Shown: positions 25,203 through 32,398 of the stretch, one piece after another
Numbering within the stretch: the stretch's first letter is position 1
How the letters are laid out: each line of letters starts with the position of its first letter
Assembly: GCA_013002405.1 (NCBI GenBank)
Contig: JABDKA010000101.1
Coordinates: forward strand, 1-40,371
Length of the DNA stretch: 40,371 nt
From: Sulfitobacter sp.
GTDB taxonomy: Bacteria; Pseudomonadota; Alphaproteobacteria; Rhodobacterales; Rhodobacteraceae
Reading direction: 5' to 3'
Program-made: the position numbers and the translations under genes
The notes under the pieces: model-generated
What the model was told of the DNA's origin: nothing
The model's database searches: none
Seen by the model: only the letters and a program-made list of their open reading frames with translations

Positions 25203-25616
25203 ATGCAATCGATCAGTGGAATGTTTAAGGAGAAAGCAAGAGCTTTCACAGAGGGTCACATCGCTGGCATGGCTTCCGGTTTTGTTACCCCAACTTCGAT
25301 CTACGTAGGAGAGCAGATTATTCACATTCCCGACAGGCTAACCTTGCTCCGTATCCTGTCGAAATACCGCGATAATCTGAAGCGCTACGGCTATGCCAAG
25401 ACCCAATTCGAAAACATTACCGAAACGATTATTGGCAGCCGGTCGGTGCGGGTGGCCCTTGTTTGGATCGACCTGGACGTCAACGGCAAGGTGATCGGCG
25501 AAAGGGAGACCTGTTTCTATTGTACGCAGTCCGCGTCAGGCAAGTGGAACATCACCCTTGTCAATATGCTGCAGTCACCCGCGCAACCGTTACTTGAGGG
25601 TCTGCAGGTCCACTGA
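25203..25616 (+). CDS. NTF2-like (SnoaL-type) protein of unknown function
   Basis: 137 residues with the look of a cone-shaped NTF2/SnoaL fold: N-terminal helices (MFKEKARAFTEGHIAGMASG, then a loop with YVGEQIIHIPDRLTLLRIL) and a run of beta strands (TQFENITETIIGSRSVRVAL, IDLDVNGKVIGERETCFYC, KWNITLVNML). No clear catalytic Asp/His set can be named. The start is firm: GGGGAGG six bases before ATG. It follows an AT-rich leader unlike its neighbours, and its last 27 bases overlap the convergent gene at 25590. Function and ligand unknown; fold assignment is by pattern only. Confidence 0.72.
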   Translation: MQSISGMFKEKARAFTEGHIAGMASGFVTPTSIYVGEQIIHIPDRLTLLRILSKYRDNLKRYGYAKTQFENITETIIGSRSVRVALVWIDLDVNGKVIGERETCFYCTQSASGKWNITLVNMLQSPAQPLLEGLQVH

Positions 25617-25883
25617 TGTCAGATCAGGCGTGAATTCGCGGATGAAGGTGATGACTTTTTCGGCCGACATTTCACAGGGGAAAAGCCGGGCACCCTTTTC
25701 AAGATCGTAAAAATTCGCACTGATAAAGTCCGCCCCGCCCAATTCCTCGGCCACCAGTTTGATGGAACGGCCTTCGTTGAAATGGCTCTTGGTCGCGACC
25801 CATTGCTTGTCCTGCGCCCAGCCACGGTAGGTGCCTTCCGGGATCGCACGCAGTTTTTTTCCGACGTCTGCGGGCGGTATCAC
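25590..25883 (-). CDS. 97-residue protein at the end of the pyrB-plsY operon
   Basis: Begins with GTG inside a GTGA overlap with the plsY stop (25880-25883), hence translationally coupled. Sequence MIPPADVGKKLRAIPEGTYRG then AQDKQWVATKSHFNEGRSIKL reads as a compact alpha/beta domain; later LGGADFISANFYDL and RLFPCEMSAEKVITFIREF. No membrane helix, one cysteine, no motif I recognise. Its 3' end overlaps the convergent NTF2-like gene by 27 bases. Real on grounds of coupling and protein-like composition; function unknown. Confidence 0.75.
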   Translation of the reverse strand: MIPPADVGKKLRAIPEGTYRGWAQDKQWVATKSHFNEGRSIKLVAEELGGADFISANFYDLEKGARLFPCEMSAEKVITFIREFTPDLTSVDLQTLK

Positions 25884-26488
25884 CCCTTTTGACCGATCCT
25901 GGGTTCCGTACCTGCGCGGATACGTTTGATGTTTGCCCGGTGCCGCCAAAAGACAAGCAGAGTAAGGACTGCGCCTAGCGCGAGCACGTAGCCGTAGCCC
26001 AGCAGCAGCAACAGAAAGGTGGAGCTTGAGGCGGCCACGATCGCCCCCATCGACGATATGCGTGTCAAAGCTGCGCCGATCAGCCAGGCGATGCAACAAA
26101 CGATGCCCACGGGCCATGCCAGCGCCAGCATGAGGCCGAGGAAGGTCGCCACCCCCTTGCCCCCGTTGAACTTGAGCCAGACCGGATAGCAGTGACCCAG
26201 CATGGCCATCAGCGCGGCCACCTGTGCGGCGTCCTCCGCGGCAAGAGTGCGGGCCAGCAGGACCGCAAAGGCACCTTTGGCGGCGTCCAGGATCAGGGTC
26301 AGAGCGGCAGCGGTCTTGTTGCCGGTGCGCAGCACGTTGGTGGCCCCGATGTTGCCGGACCCGATTTCGCGCAGGTTACCCAGGCCCATCACGCGGGCCA
26401 GGATCATGCCGTAAGGGATTGAGCCCAGAAGATAGCCGATCACTGCCCAGAAGATCAGAACACTTGTTGCGGATTCCAAAAGTGGCAT
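25880..26488 (-). CDS. plsY: Glycerol-3-phosphate acyltransferase PlsY
   Basis: Inner-membrane enzyme that acylates glycerol 3-phosphate with acyl-phosphate (made by PlsX), the first step of phospholipid synthesis. 202 residues with five to seven helices and the three PlsY motifs: GSIPYG (motif 1), GSGNIGATNVLR with the phosphate-binding loop, and FNGGKGVATFLG. ATG start shares one base with the upstream dihydroorotase-like stop (TAATG), so it is part of the pyrB transcript. Confidence 0.96.
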   Translation of the reverse strand: MPLLESATSVLIFWAVIGYLLGSIPYGMILARVMGLGNLREIGSGNIGATNVLRTGNKTAAALTLILDAAKGAFAVLLARTLAAEDAAQVAALMAMLGHCYPVWLKFNGGKGVATFLGLMLALAWPVGIVCCIAWLIGAALTRISSMGAIVAASSSTFLLLLLGYGYVLALGAVLTLLVFWRHRANIKRIRAGTEPRIGQKG

Positions 26489-27768
26489 TAGTCGGCCTCG
26501 TAGACACAGGACCCTGAAACGTAGGTCGCAAGGACCTTACCCTGCATCCGCATCCCGTCAAACGGCGTGTTGAGCGATTTGGACCGCAGCCTGCTCCGGT
26601 CCAGGACGAAGGGCGCATCGGCGTCGAAAAGGACAAGGTCCGCCGGAGCGCCATCGGCAAGTCTGCCACCCGGCAGGCCCAGCCGCTTTGCGGGGTTCAG
26701 GGATAGCGCGCGCCAGAGGGTCGGCATGTCGATCAACCCCCCGTGGACCAACTGCATCGCAGCGGGCAACAGCGTTTCCAGTCCGACAGCACCTGAAGCG
26801 GCCTCCTCAAATGGCAGGCGCTTTGATTCCTCATCCTGCGGCGTGTGCATCGATGAAATGATGTCAATCAGCCCCTCGGCCACGGCCTGGGCCACGGCCA
26901 GGCGGTCATCCTCGTCGCGCAGGGGCGGCTTGAGCTTGAAGAAGGTCCTGTAGTCCGCCACGTCCAGCGCATTCAGCGTCAGATGATGGATCCCAACGCC
27001 GGCTGTCACGTCCAGACCGTTCCGCTTGGCCCGGGCAAGCGCGGGCAGGGCGCGCGTCGTGGTGATCTGGTCCGCGTGATAGCGCGCGCCGGTCATCTCA
27101 ACCAGGGCCAGGTCCCGGTCAAGCGCCATCCGCTCCGCCATAGGGGAAACGGCGGGCAATCCCCTGAGGGAGGCGAATTTGCCGGATGTGGCTGCCGCCC
27201 CGGCGCTGAGCACAGGATCCTGCGGGTGGCCGATGACGAGGGCCCCCAGCCCGCTTGCGTAGGTCAGGGCGCGGGCAAAGACCTTGGCATCGCTCACCAC
27301 GTGATCGCAATCGGTAAAGGCGGCCGCACCCGCGTCCATCAGGAACCCGATCTCCGTCATCTCGCGCCCCGCCCGGCCCTTGGTCAGCGCGGCCATGGGC
27401 ACCACGTGGACCGGTGCCGCCACATTGGCGCGGCGGGTGACAAATTCCAGCACCTCGGGACTGTCGATTGCAGGATCGGTGTCGGGCCGGGTGATCATCG
27501 TGGTCACACCGCCCGCTGCGGCGGCAAGGCCTGCGGAGCGATAGCTTTCCTTGTGCCGCTCCCCCGGCTCACAGACCTTGACGCCCAGATCGACGATGCC
27601 GGGCGCAAGGTATTTGCCGTTGCAATCAACAATCTCTGCATCGGCGGGCAGCTTAGGCGTGCTTTCCGTAACGCTCTCGATCACCTCCCCGTCGGTGACC
27701 AATGTCCCTGACAGGATGCGTCCCGCCTCAGGATCGATCAGCCGCGCGTTCACAAAGACGCGCCTCAT
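26488..27768 (-). CDS. Dihydroorotase-like protein, probably non-catalytic (PyrC')
   Basis: 426-residue amidohydrolase-fold protein annotated by similarity as dihydroorotase, but key residues are lost. Active enzymes have DxHxHxREPG; here residues 60-69 read DLGVKVCEPG, so both metal-binding His are Gly62 and Lys64 and the substrate-binding Arg is Cys66. The DHAPH motif reads MHTPQ (307-311), losing the catalytic Asp and last His, and the later metal His region is YHADQIT. The rest of the fold is kept (IHHLTLNALDVADYRTFF, GLET, LNPAKRLGL). This matches the pseudo-dihydroorotase PyrC' that pairs with aspartate carbamoyltransferase in Pseudomonas. ATG at 27768 (not the TTG 12 bases earlier) is fixed by an ATGA overlap with a small upstream gene. 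A functional dihydroorotase should exist elsewhere. Confidence 0.85.
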   Translation of the reverse strand: MRRVFVNARLIDPEAGRILSGTLVTDGEVIESVTESTPKLPADAEIVDCNGKYLAPGIVDLGVKVCEPGERHKESYRSAGLAAAAGGVTTMITRPDTDPAIDSPEVLEFVTRRANVAAPVHVVPMAALTKGRAGREMTEIGFLMDAGAAAFTDCDHVVSDAKVFARALTYASGLGALVIGHPQDPVLSAGAAATSGKFASLRGLPAVSPMAERMALDRDLALVEMTGARYHADQITTTRALPALARAKRNGLDVTAGVGIHHLTLNALDVADYRTFFKLKPPLRDEDDRLAVAQAVAEGLIDIISSMHTPQDEESKRLPFEEAASGAVGLETLLPAAMQLVHGGLIDMPTLWRALSLNPAKRLGLPGGRLADGAPADLVLFDADAPFVLDRSRLRSKSLNTPFDGMRMQGKVLATYVSGSCVYEAD

Positions 27769-27866
27769 CCAGCGATCCAAATCATCATGGCCACGACGGC
27801 AAAGGCCACCAGCAGGGCGATCATCGCGATGCGGCCCGACATCTTGGGATCTTTCGGCTCTTCCAT
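27765..27866 (-). CDS. 33-residue single-helix membrane protein
   Basis: Short gene inside the pyrB operon. ATG at 27866 is preceded by AAGGAGAG at good spacing, one of the best ribosome sites in the window, and the stop overlaps the next start (ATGA). The peptide begins MEEPKDPKMSGR, then one hydrophobic helix (IAMIALLVAFAVVAMMIWIAG) to the end. The charged N-terminus would lie in the cytoplasm. Function unknown; it may anchor or regulate a neighbour, or mainly couple translation to the dihydroorotase-like gene. Confidence 0.78.
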   Translation of the reverse strand: MEEPKDPKMSGRIAMIALLVAFAVVAMMIWIAG

Positions 27867-27889
27867 GGCTCTCTCCTTCTTTCCCGCGC

Positions 27890-28423
27890 TCAGCTCAAGA
27901 CCCACCAAAGGACAAGCGCCACCAGCATCACAAGGCCCACAATGACCAGCGATCCGCTGGCCCTGCCGCGGGGGGCCTGCGGCGGTCTGTCGGTCGGCGC
28001 GCCGGTGTATGGCTGTGCCGCCTCGCTCTCCAGCAGGATCTCACGGGCTTCGGGCTTTTCCTGGGCGTAGGTCCCGATCAGGGTGGCCTCAGGCAGGGGC
28101 CGCAGGGTCGCGGACTTGTCGTTAAAGGCCGATGAATGGACCAGCATCACCCAGCCTTCCAGCGCCATCAGCTTGCGGCGGTCGCGTTGCAGATCCTCTT
28201 CATTGGCATCCACGCCCTCGCGCAGATAACCCACCAGCCCCAGATCGCTAAGATCCTTCAGGCGGAAAACCTCCACCCCCGTGGAATTCACTTCGTCCAG
28301 TCCGATGATCTGGGCCTGCGCGGCGGGATCCTCGCGCAATTCCTGCGCGGCCCCATCGGACAGGGAAAGGGCGAAGACACGCGTTGTGCCCTGTTCGAAT
28401 GCGGGTACTGATATCTCTGTCAC
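27890..28423 (-). CDS. Tail-anchored protein of unknown function in the pyrB operon
   Basis: 177 residues starting with GTG, 3 bases after the pyrB stop, with AGGAGG upstream inside the end of pyrB. The soluble N-terminal part (1-135; FEQGTTRVFALSLSDGAAQEL, LDEVNSTGVEVFRLKDLSDLG, LREGVDANEEDL) looks like a mixed alpha/beta domain, followed by a Pro/Arg-rich linker (APTDRPPQAPRGR) and one C-terminal helix (about 157-175). It would be held on the cytoplasmic face of the membrane. No known motif; could tether pyrimidine enzymes to the membrane, which is speculation. Confidence 0.82.
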   Translation of the reverse strand: MTEISVPAFEQGTTRVFALSLSDGAAQELREDPAAQAQIIGLDEVNSTGVEVFRLKDLSDLGLVGYLREGVDANEEDLQRDRRKLMALEGWVMLVHSSAFNDKSATLRPLPEATLIGTYAQEKPEAREILLESEAAQPYTGAPTDRPPQAPRGRASGSLVIVGLVMLVALVLWWVLS

Positions 28424-28426
28424 TGT

Positions 28427-29377
28427 TTACGATGCCTCCTGAATGTCAGCCTGTCTGAGGTTGCGGGCCAGCAACTCCATCGCCGCCATGCGCACCGCCA
28501 CACCCATCTCTACCTGGTCTTGAATAACGCTTCGGTTGATGTCGTCGGCCAGGGTTCCGTCGATCTCTACGCCCCGGTTCATCGGGCCGGGATGCATGAC
28601 GATTGCATCCTCGGCGGCATGTTTCAGCTTCTTGGCGTCCAACCCGTAACGGTGGTAATATTCACGCTGGGAAGGGATGAAGCCGCCGTCCATCCGTTCG
28701 TTCTGAAGGCGCAGCATCATCACCACGTCGACCTCCCGAAGGCCCTCTTCCATGTCGTCAAATACCTCGACCCCGAAATCCGCAATGCCCGAAGGCATGA
28801 GGGTGGGGGGCCCAATAAGCCGGATGCGGTTTTCCATCTTGCCCAGCAGCAAGATGTTGGACCGCGCTACGCGGCTGTGCGCGATGTCACCGCAGATGGC
28901 GATAGACAGGCGGTGCAGACGTCCCTTGGCCCGCCTGATCGTCAGGGCATCCAACAGGGCTTGGGTGGGATGCTCGTGCCGTCCGTCGCCCGCGTTCAGC
29001 ACCGCGCAATTGACCTTCTGCGCCAGCAGGTCCACAGCGCCCGACTGGGGATGGCGGACCACAAGAAGATCGGGGTGCATCGCATTGAGCGTCATGGCCG
29101 TGTCAATCAGCGTTTCCCCCTTCTTGATGGAGGAGGCCTGCATTGCCATGTTCATTACGTCTGCGCCCAACCGCTTGCCCGCGATCTCGAAGCTCGCCTG
29201 GGTCCGGGTGGAGTTCTCGAAGAACATATTGATCTGCGTCAGTCCCACCAGCGCATCGGCGTGTTTGTCTGGCTGACGGTTCAGATCGGCGTAGCGGTCG
29301 GCAAGATCGAGAAGGGTAACGATGTCATTCTGTGACAGCTGTTCGATGCCAAGCAGATGACGATGCGGAAAGGACAT
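28427..29377 (-). CDS. pyrB: Aspartate carbamoyltransferase catalytic subunit
   Basis: Catalyses carbamoyl phosphate plus L-aspartate to carbamoyl aspartate in pyrimidine synthesis. 316 residues with intact carbamoyl-phosphate loop [12 protein letters not shown] (about 53-64), [19 protein letters not shown] and [12 protein letters not shown]. No regulatory chain gene (pyrI) is nearby; instead a degenerate dihydroorotase is in the same operon, a situation where the dihydroorotase-like chain is needed for holoenzyme assembly in Pseudomonas. ATG start with no clear ribosome site. Head of a six-gene operon and divergent from the uracil-DNA glycosylase gene. Confidence 0.96.
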   Translation of the reverse strand: MSFPHRHLLGIEQLSQNDIVTLLDLADRYADLNRQPDKHADALVGLTQINMFFENSTRTQASFEIAGKRLGADVMNMAMQASSIKKGETLIDTAMTLNAMHPDLLVVRHPQSGAVDLLAQKVNCAVLNAGDGRHEHPTQALLDALTIRRAKGRLHRLSIAICGDIAHSRVARSNILLLGKMENRIRLIGPPTLMPSGIADFGVEVFDDMEEGLREVDVVMMLRLQNERMDGGFIPSQREYYHRYGLDAKKLKHAAEDAIVMHPGPMNRGVEIDGTLADDINRSVIQDQVEMGVAVRMAAMELLARNLRQADIQEAS

Positions 29378-29479
29378 GGGGCGCGCGCCTTTTTCGAAGT
29401 TGCGCCCTTATAGAGCGCGCGCCTTCGTGGCGGCAAGGTGGGGATTTTGCTCAGCCACGGCAGGGCATAGGATGGGGCC

Positions 29480-30274
29480 ATGGAATCATCGACCTTTCAC
29501 CACGACCTCGCGCTGCTGGATTGGCAGATCGAACTCGGCGTGACCGAGGCAATCCTGGATGCGCCCGTGAACCGCTATGAGGTGCCCGCCGAAGCACCCA
29601 GGGCCGTGTCCACGAAGGCATCCGCGCCCGCCGTGCAACCCACTGCTGTTCCGGTAAGCGGCGCGCCGGACGCAGTCGCCGAGTCCGAGCGAATGGCCTC
29701 AGCTGCCAATACCCTGGACGATCTGCGCGCCGCGATGGCGGCCTATCCGCATTGCGATCTGAAAAAGGGCGCGCGCAACCTGGTCTTTTCCGACGGCATC
29801 CCCGATGCGCGCGTCATGCTGGTGGGTGAAGCCCCCGGCCGGGACGAGGATCTGGCGGGCAAACCCTTTGTCGGTCGTGCGGGCCAGCTTCTCGACCGGA
29901 TGTTCGCCGCCATCGACATGGGTCGCGACCGGGAAGAGGCCCCGCTTTACATCACCAACGTCCTGCCCTGGCGTCCGCCCCAAAACCGCGATCCCAGGCC
30001 GGAAGAGATCGCCATGATGAAGCCTTTCCTGCTGCGCCATATCGCCTTGGCTGAACCCGAAATTCTGGTCCTGATTGGCAACTGGTCCTGTGTCACCCTG
30101 CTGGGCAAGCGCGGCATCACCCGCCTGCGCGGCACCTGGGCGCAAGCGGCGGGCCTGCCCGCCCTGCCGATGTTCCACCCCGCCTACCTGCTGCGCAGTC
30201 CCGAGTTTAAACGCGAAGCCTGGGCCGATCTGCTGAGCCTCAAGGCACACCTGAAAAAGGACCCCGCTCCATGA
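29480..30274 (+). CDS. Uracil-DNA glycosylase, family 4-like
   Basis: Removes uracil from DNA to start base-excision repair. 264 residues: a variable Ala/Pro-rich N-terminal segment (to about residue 80), then the glycosylase domain with motif [34 protein letters not shown], and motif [18 protein letters not shown]. Family 4 enzymes bind a 4Fe-4S cluster through four cysteines; here only the second (HCDLKK) remains. The first aligns with Tyr, the third with Trp (PWRPP for CRPP) and the fourth with Met. So it probably lacks the cluster. Overlaps moaB by ATGA (30271-30274). Confidence 0.88.
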   Translation: MESSTFHHDLALLDWQIELGVTEAILDAPVNRYEVPAEAPRAVSTKASAPAVQPTAVPVSGAPDAVAESERMASAANTLDDLRAAMAAYPHCDLKKGARNLVFSDGIPDARVMLVGEAPGRDEDLAGKPFVGRAGQLLDRMFAAIDMGRDREEAPLYITNVLPWRPPQNRDPRPEEIAMMKPFLLRHIALAEPEILVLIGNWSCVTLLGKRGITRLRGTWAQAAGLPALPMFHPAYLLRSPEFKREAWADLLSLKAHLKKDPAP

Positions 30275-30813
30275 GCCGCATCGACGAGAGTAAGGAATTC
30301 ATTCCCGTCCGCATTGCCGTCCTTACCGTATCGGACACCCGCACGCCCGAGGATGACCGATCGGGAGATGTGCTGGTGTCGCGGCTGGAGGCGGCGGGTC
30401 ACAAGCTGGCAGAGCGGAACATCGTGGCCGACGAACGCCGCCTGATCGCCGATCAGCTGCGGGTCTGGTGTGAGGATGGCGATATCGACGTGATCATCAG
30501 CACCGGAGGGACCGGCCTGACAGGCCGCGATGTCACGGTTGAGGCGCACCGCGACGTCTACGAGAAAGAGATCGACGCCTTCGGTACCGTCTTCACGATC
30601 GTCTCCATGAACAAGATCGGCACCTCCGCCGTGCAAAGCCGCGCCACAGCGGGTGTTGCGATGGGCACCTATCTCTTTGCGCTGCCCGGATCACCGGGGG
30701 CCTGCAAGGACGCCTGGGACGAAATCCTGGGCCGCCAGCTCGACTACCGTCACCGGCCCTGCAACTTCGTTGAGATCATGCCGCGGCTGGAAGAGCACAA
30801 GCGCCGAAAATAA
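30271..30813 (+). CDS. moaB: Molybdenum cofactor biosynthesis protein MoaB
   Basis: 180-residue MoaB/MogA-like protein that adenylates molybdopterin before molybdate insertion. Typical motifs: LTVSDTRTPEDDRSGDVL, ISTGGTGLTGRDVT and LPGSPGACKDAWDEIL. ATG is coupled to the glycosylase stop. Its presence next to a DNA repair gene rather than moaD/moaE is a genome-layout point; the two moa sites in this window are 12 kb apart. Confidence 0.93.
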   Translation: MSRIDESKEFIPVRIAVLTVSDTRTPEDDRSGDVLVSRLEAAGHKLAERNIVADERRLIADQLRVWCEDGDIDVIISTGGTGLTGRDVTVEAHRDVYEKEIDAFGTVFTIVSMNKIGTSAVQSRATAGVAMGTYLFALPGSPGACKDAWDEILGRQLDYRHRPCNFVEIMPRLEEHKRRK

Positions 30814-30943
30814 TTGGTCCTCAGCGCCATTCAGACGACGGAAATCCGAACCGACAACGTTACATACCCGAAACTTGGTATTCCGGCCCGAACCACTAGG
30901 TTATACTCGTCGGGCCGATGCGCCGCTCAAGGATCGGAAGAAG

Positions 30944-32395
30944 ATGCGTTTTTTGCGCCAAACCATGATCGGACTTTTCCTGGCCGCCGCCGCGGTCGGG
31001 CTGTTGGTCTTTGCCGTATCGCTGATCGGTGGTGCGGTGCGGGAACGCATGGCCGATGCCCCAGGCGCGCCGCCCGCGCGTGAAAGGGTCTTTGCCGTCA
31101 ATCTGATCGACGCCGTGGCTCAGGACGTTGTTCCGGTGCTGGAAAGCTTCGGTGAAGTGCAAAGCCGCCGCCTGCTTGAGCTGCGCGCCGCCAACGGGGG
31201 CCGTGTCATCGCGCTTGACCCAGCGTTCGAAGATGGGGGCAGCGTGAGGGCAGGACAGGTGCTGGTGCGTCTTGACCCTGCCGATACCCAGTCCGCCGTT
31301 GACCGCACCCGCGCGGACCTGGCCGATGCCGAGGCGGAGGAACGCGATGCGGCCCGGGGTCTGATCCTGGCACAGGATGAACTGGCCGCCGCCGACGAAC
31401 AGGCTGTTCTTCGTGAGCGTGCCTTCCAGCGCCAGCAGGACCTGGCCGAAAGAGGCGTTGGCACCGCAATCCAGACCGAAACGGCGGAACTCGCCGCTTC
31501 CGCCGCGCGTCAGGCGGTTCTGTCCCGGCGTCAGGCCGTTGCCCAGGCAGAGGCCCGCGTCGATCAGGCCCAGACCCGTCTGTCCCGCGCCCGCATCGCT
31601 CTGGCAGAGGCACAGAGACGCCTCGATGACACCACACTCACAGCACCCTTCGACGGGACCCTGTCCGAAACCAGCGTGGTCGTCGGGCGGCTTGTCTCTC
31701 CCAACGAAAGGCTCGCTGAACTCATTGATCCCGATGATCTTGAGGTCTCCTTCCGCGTCTCAACCGCGCAATATGCTCGGCTGCTTGACGAAAAGGGTGA
31801 TCTCATCCGGGGTGACGTCACCGTGACGCTGGATGTCGCCGGTGTCGATCTGGAGGCGAAGGGCCGCATCAGCCGCGCCTCCGCCGCCGCTGGCGAGGGG
31901 GCGACGGGCCGTCTGATCTTTGCCGCCCTGACCGACACGGGGGGCTTCAAGCCCGGTGATTTCGTCACTGTCCGCGTGCGTGAGCCTGTCTTGAGGGATG
32001 TCATCCGACTGCCTTCCTCCTCGGTGGATGCCCAGGGCGAAGTGCTCTTGCTTGGTCCGGAGAATCGGCTTGAGGCCGCTCAGGTCATTGTGCTGCGCCG
32101 TCAGGGTGACGATGTCCTGGTCCGTGGGCCCATCCTGGGCCGACGCGTGGTCGCGGAACGCTCGCCGCTGTTGGGTGCGGGCATCAGCGTCAAACCCATT
32201 GACCGCAGCGGGGCGGCCCCGGCGGAACCCGAAATGCTGGAACTGACCGAGGAACGGCGCGCCAGACTGGTGGCCTTTGTCGAAGGCAACACGCGCATGC
32301 CGAAGGAGGCCAAGGCACGTGTCCTGGCCCGGCTGCAGGAAGCCCGTGTCCCGGCCCAGATGGTTGCCCGGCTGGAAAGCCGGATGGGCAGTTAA
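30944..32395 (+). CDS. RND efflux periplasmic adaptor (membrane fusion protein)
   Basis: 483-residue adaptor linking an RND pump to an outer-membrane channel. N-terminal membrane anchor (about 7-28), no lipobox cysteine. Lipoyl-like halves flank a coiled-coil hairpin (about 105-210, repeated Ala/Glu/Arg/Gln heptads); beta-barrel region includes VSFRVSTAQYARLL. A C-terminal extension has a helical segment (LTEERRARLVAFVEGNTRMP) absent from short adaptors. ATG at 30944, after GGAAGAAG, gives a proper anchor; the longer upstream frame overlaps moaB. The pump gene follows after 3 bases. A TATACT at 30902 could be its -10, but no matching -35 was found. Confidence 0.93.
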   Translation: MRFLRQTMIGLFLAAAAVGLLVFAVSLIGGAVRERMADAPGAPPARERVFAVNLIDAVAQDVVPVLESFGEVQSRRLLELRAANGGRVIALDPAFEDGGSVRAGQVLVRLDPADTQSAVDRTRADLADAEAEERDAARGLILAQDELAAADEQAVLRERAFQRQQDLAERGVGTAIQTETAELAASAARQAVLSRRQAVAQAEARVDQAQTRLSRARIALAEAQRRLDDTTLTAPFDGTLSETSVVVGRLVSPNERLAELIDPDDLEVSFRVSTAQYARLLDEKGDLIRGDVTVTLDVAGVDLEAKGRISRASAAAGEGATGRLIFAALTDTGGFKPGDFVTVRVREPVLRDVIRLPSSSVDAQGEVLLLGPENRLEAAQVIVLRRQGDDVLVRGPILGRRVVAERSPLLGAGISVKPIDRSGAAPAEPEMLELTEERRARLVAFVEGNTRMPKEAKARVLARLQEARVPAQMVARLESRMGS

Positions 32396-32398
32396 GCG

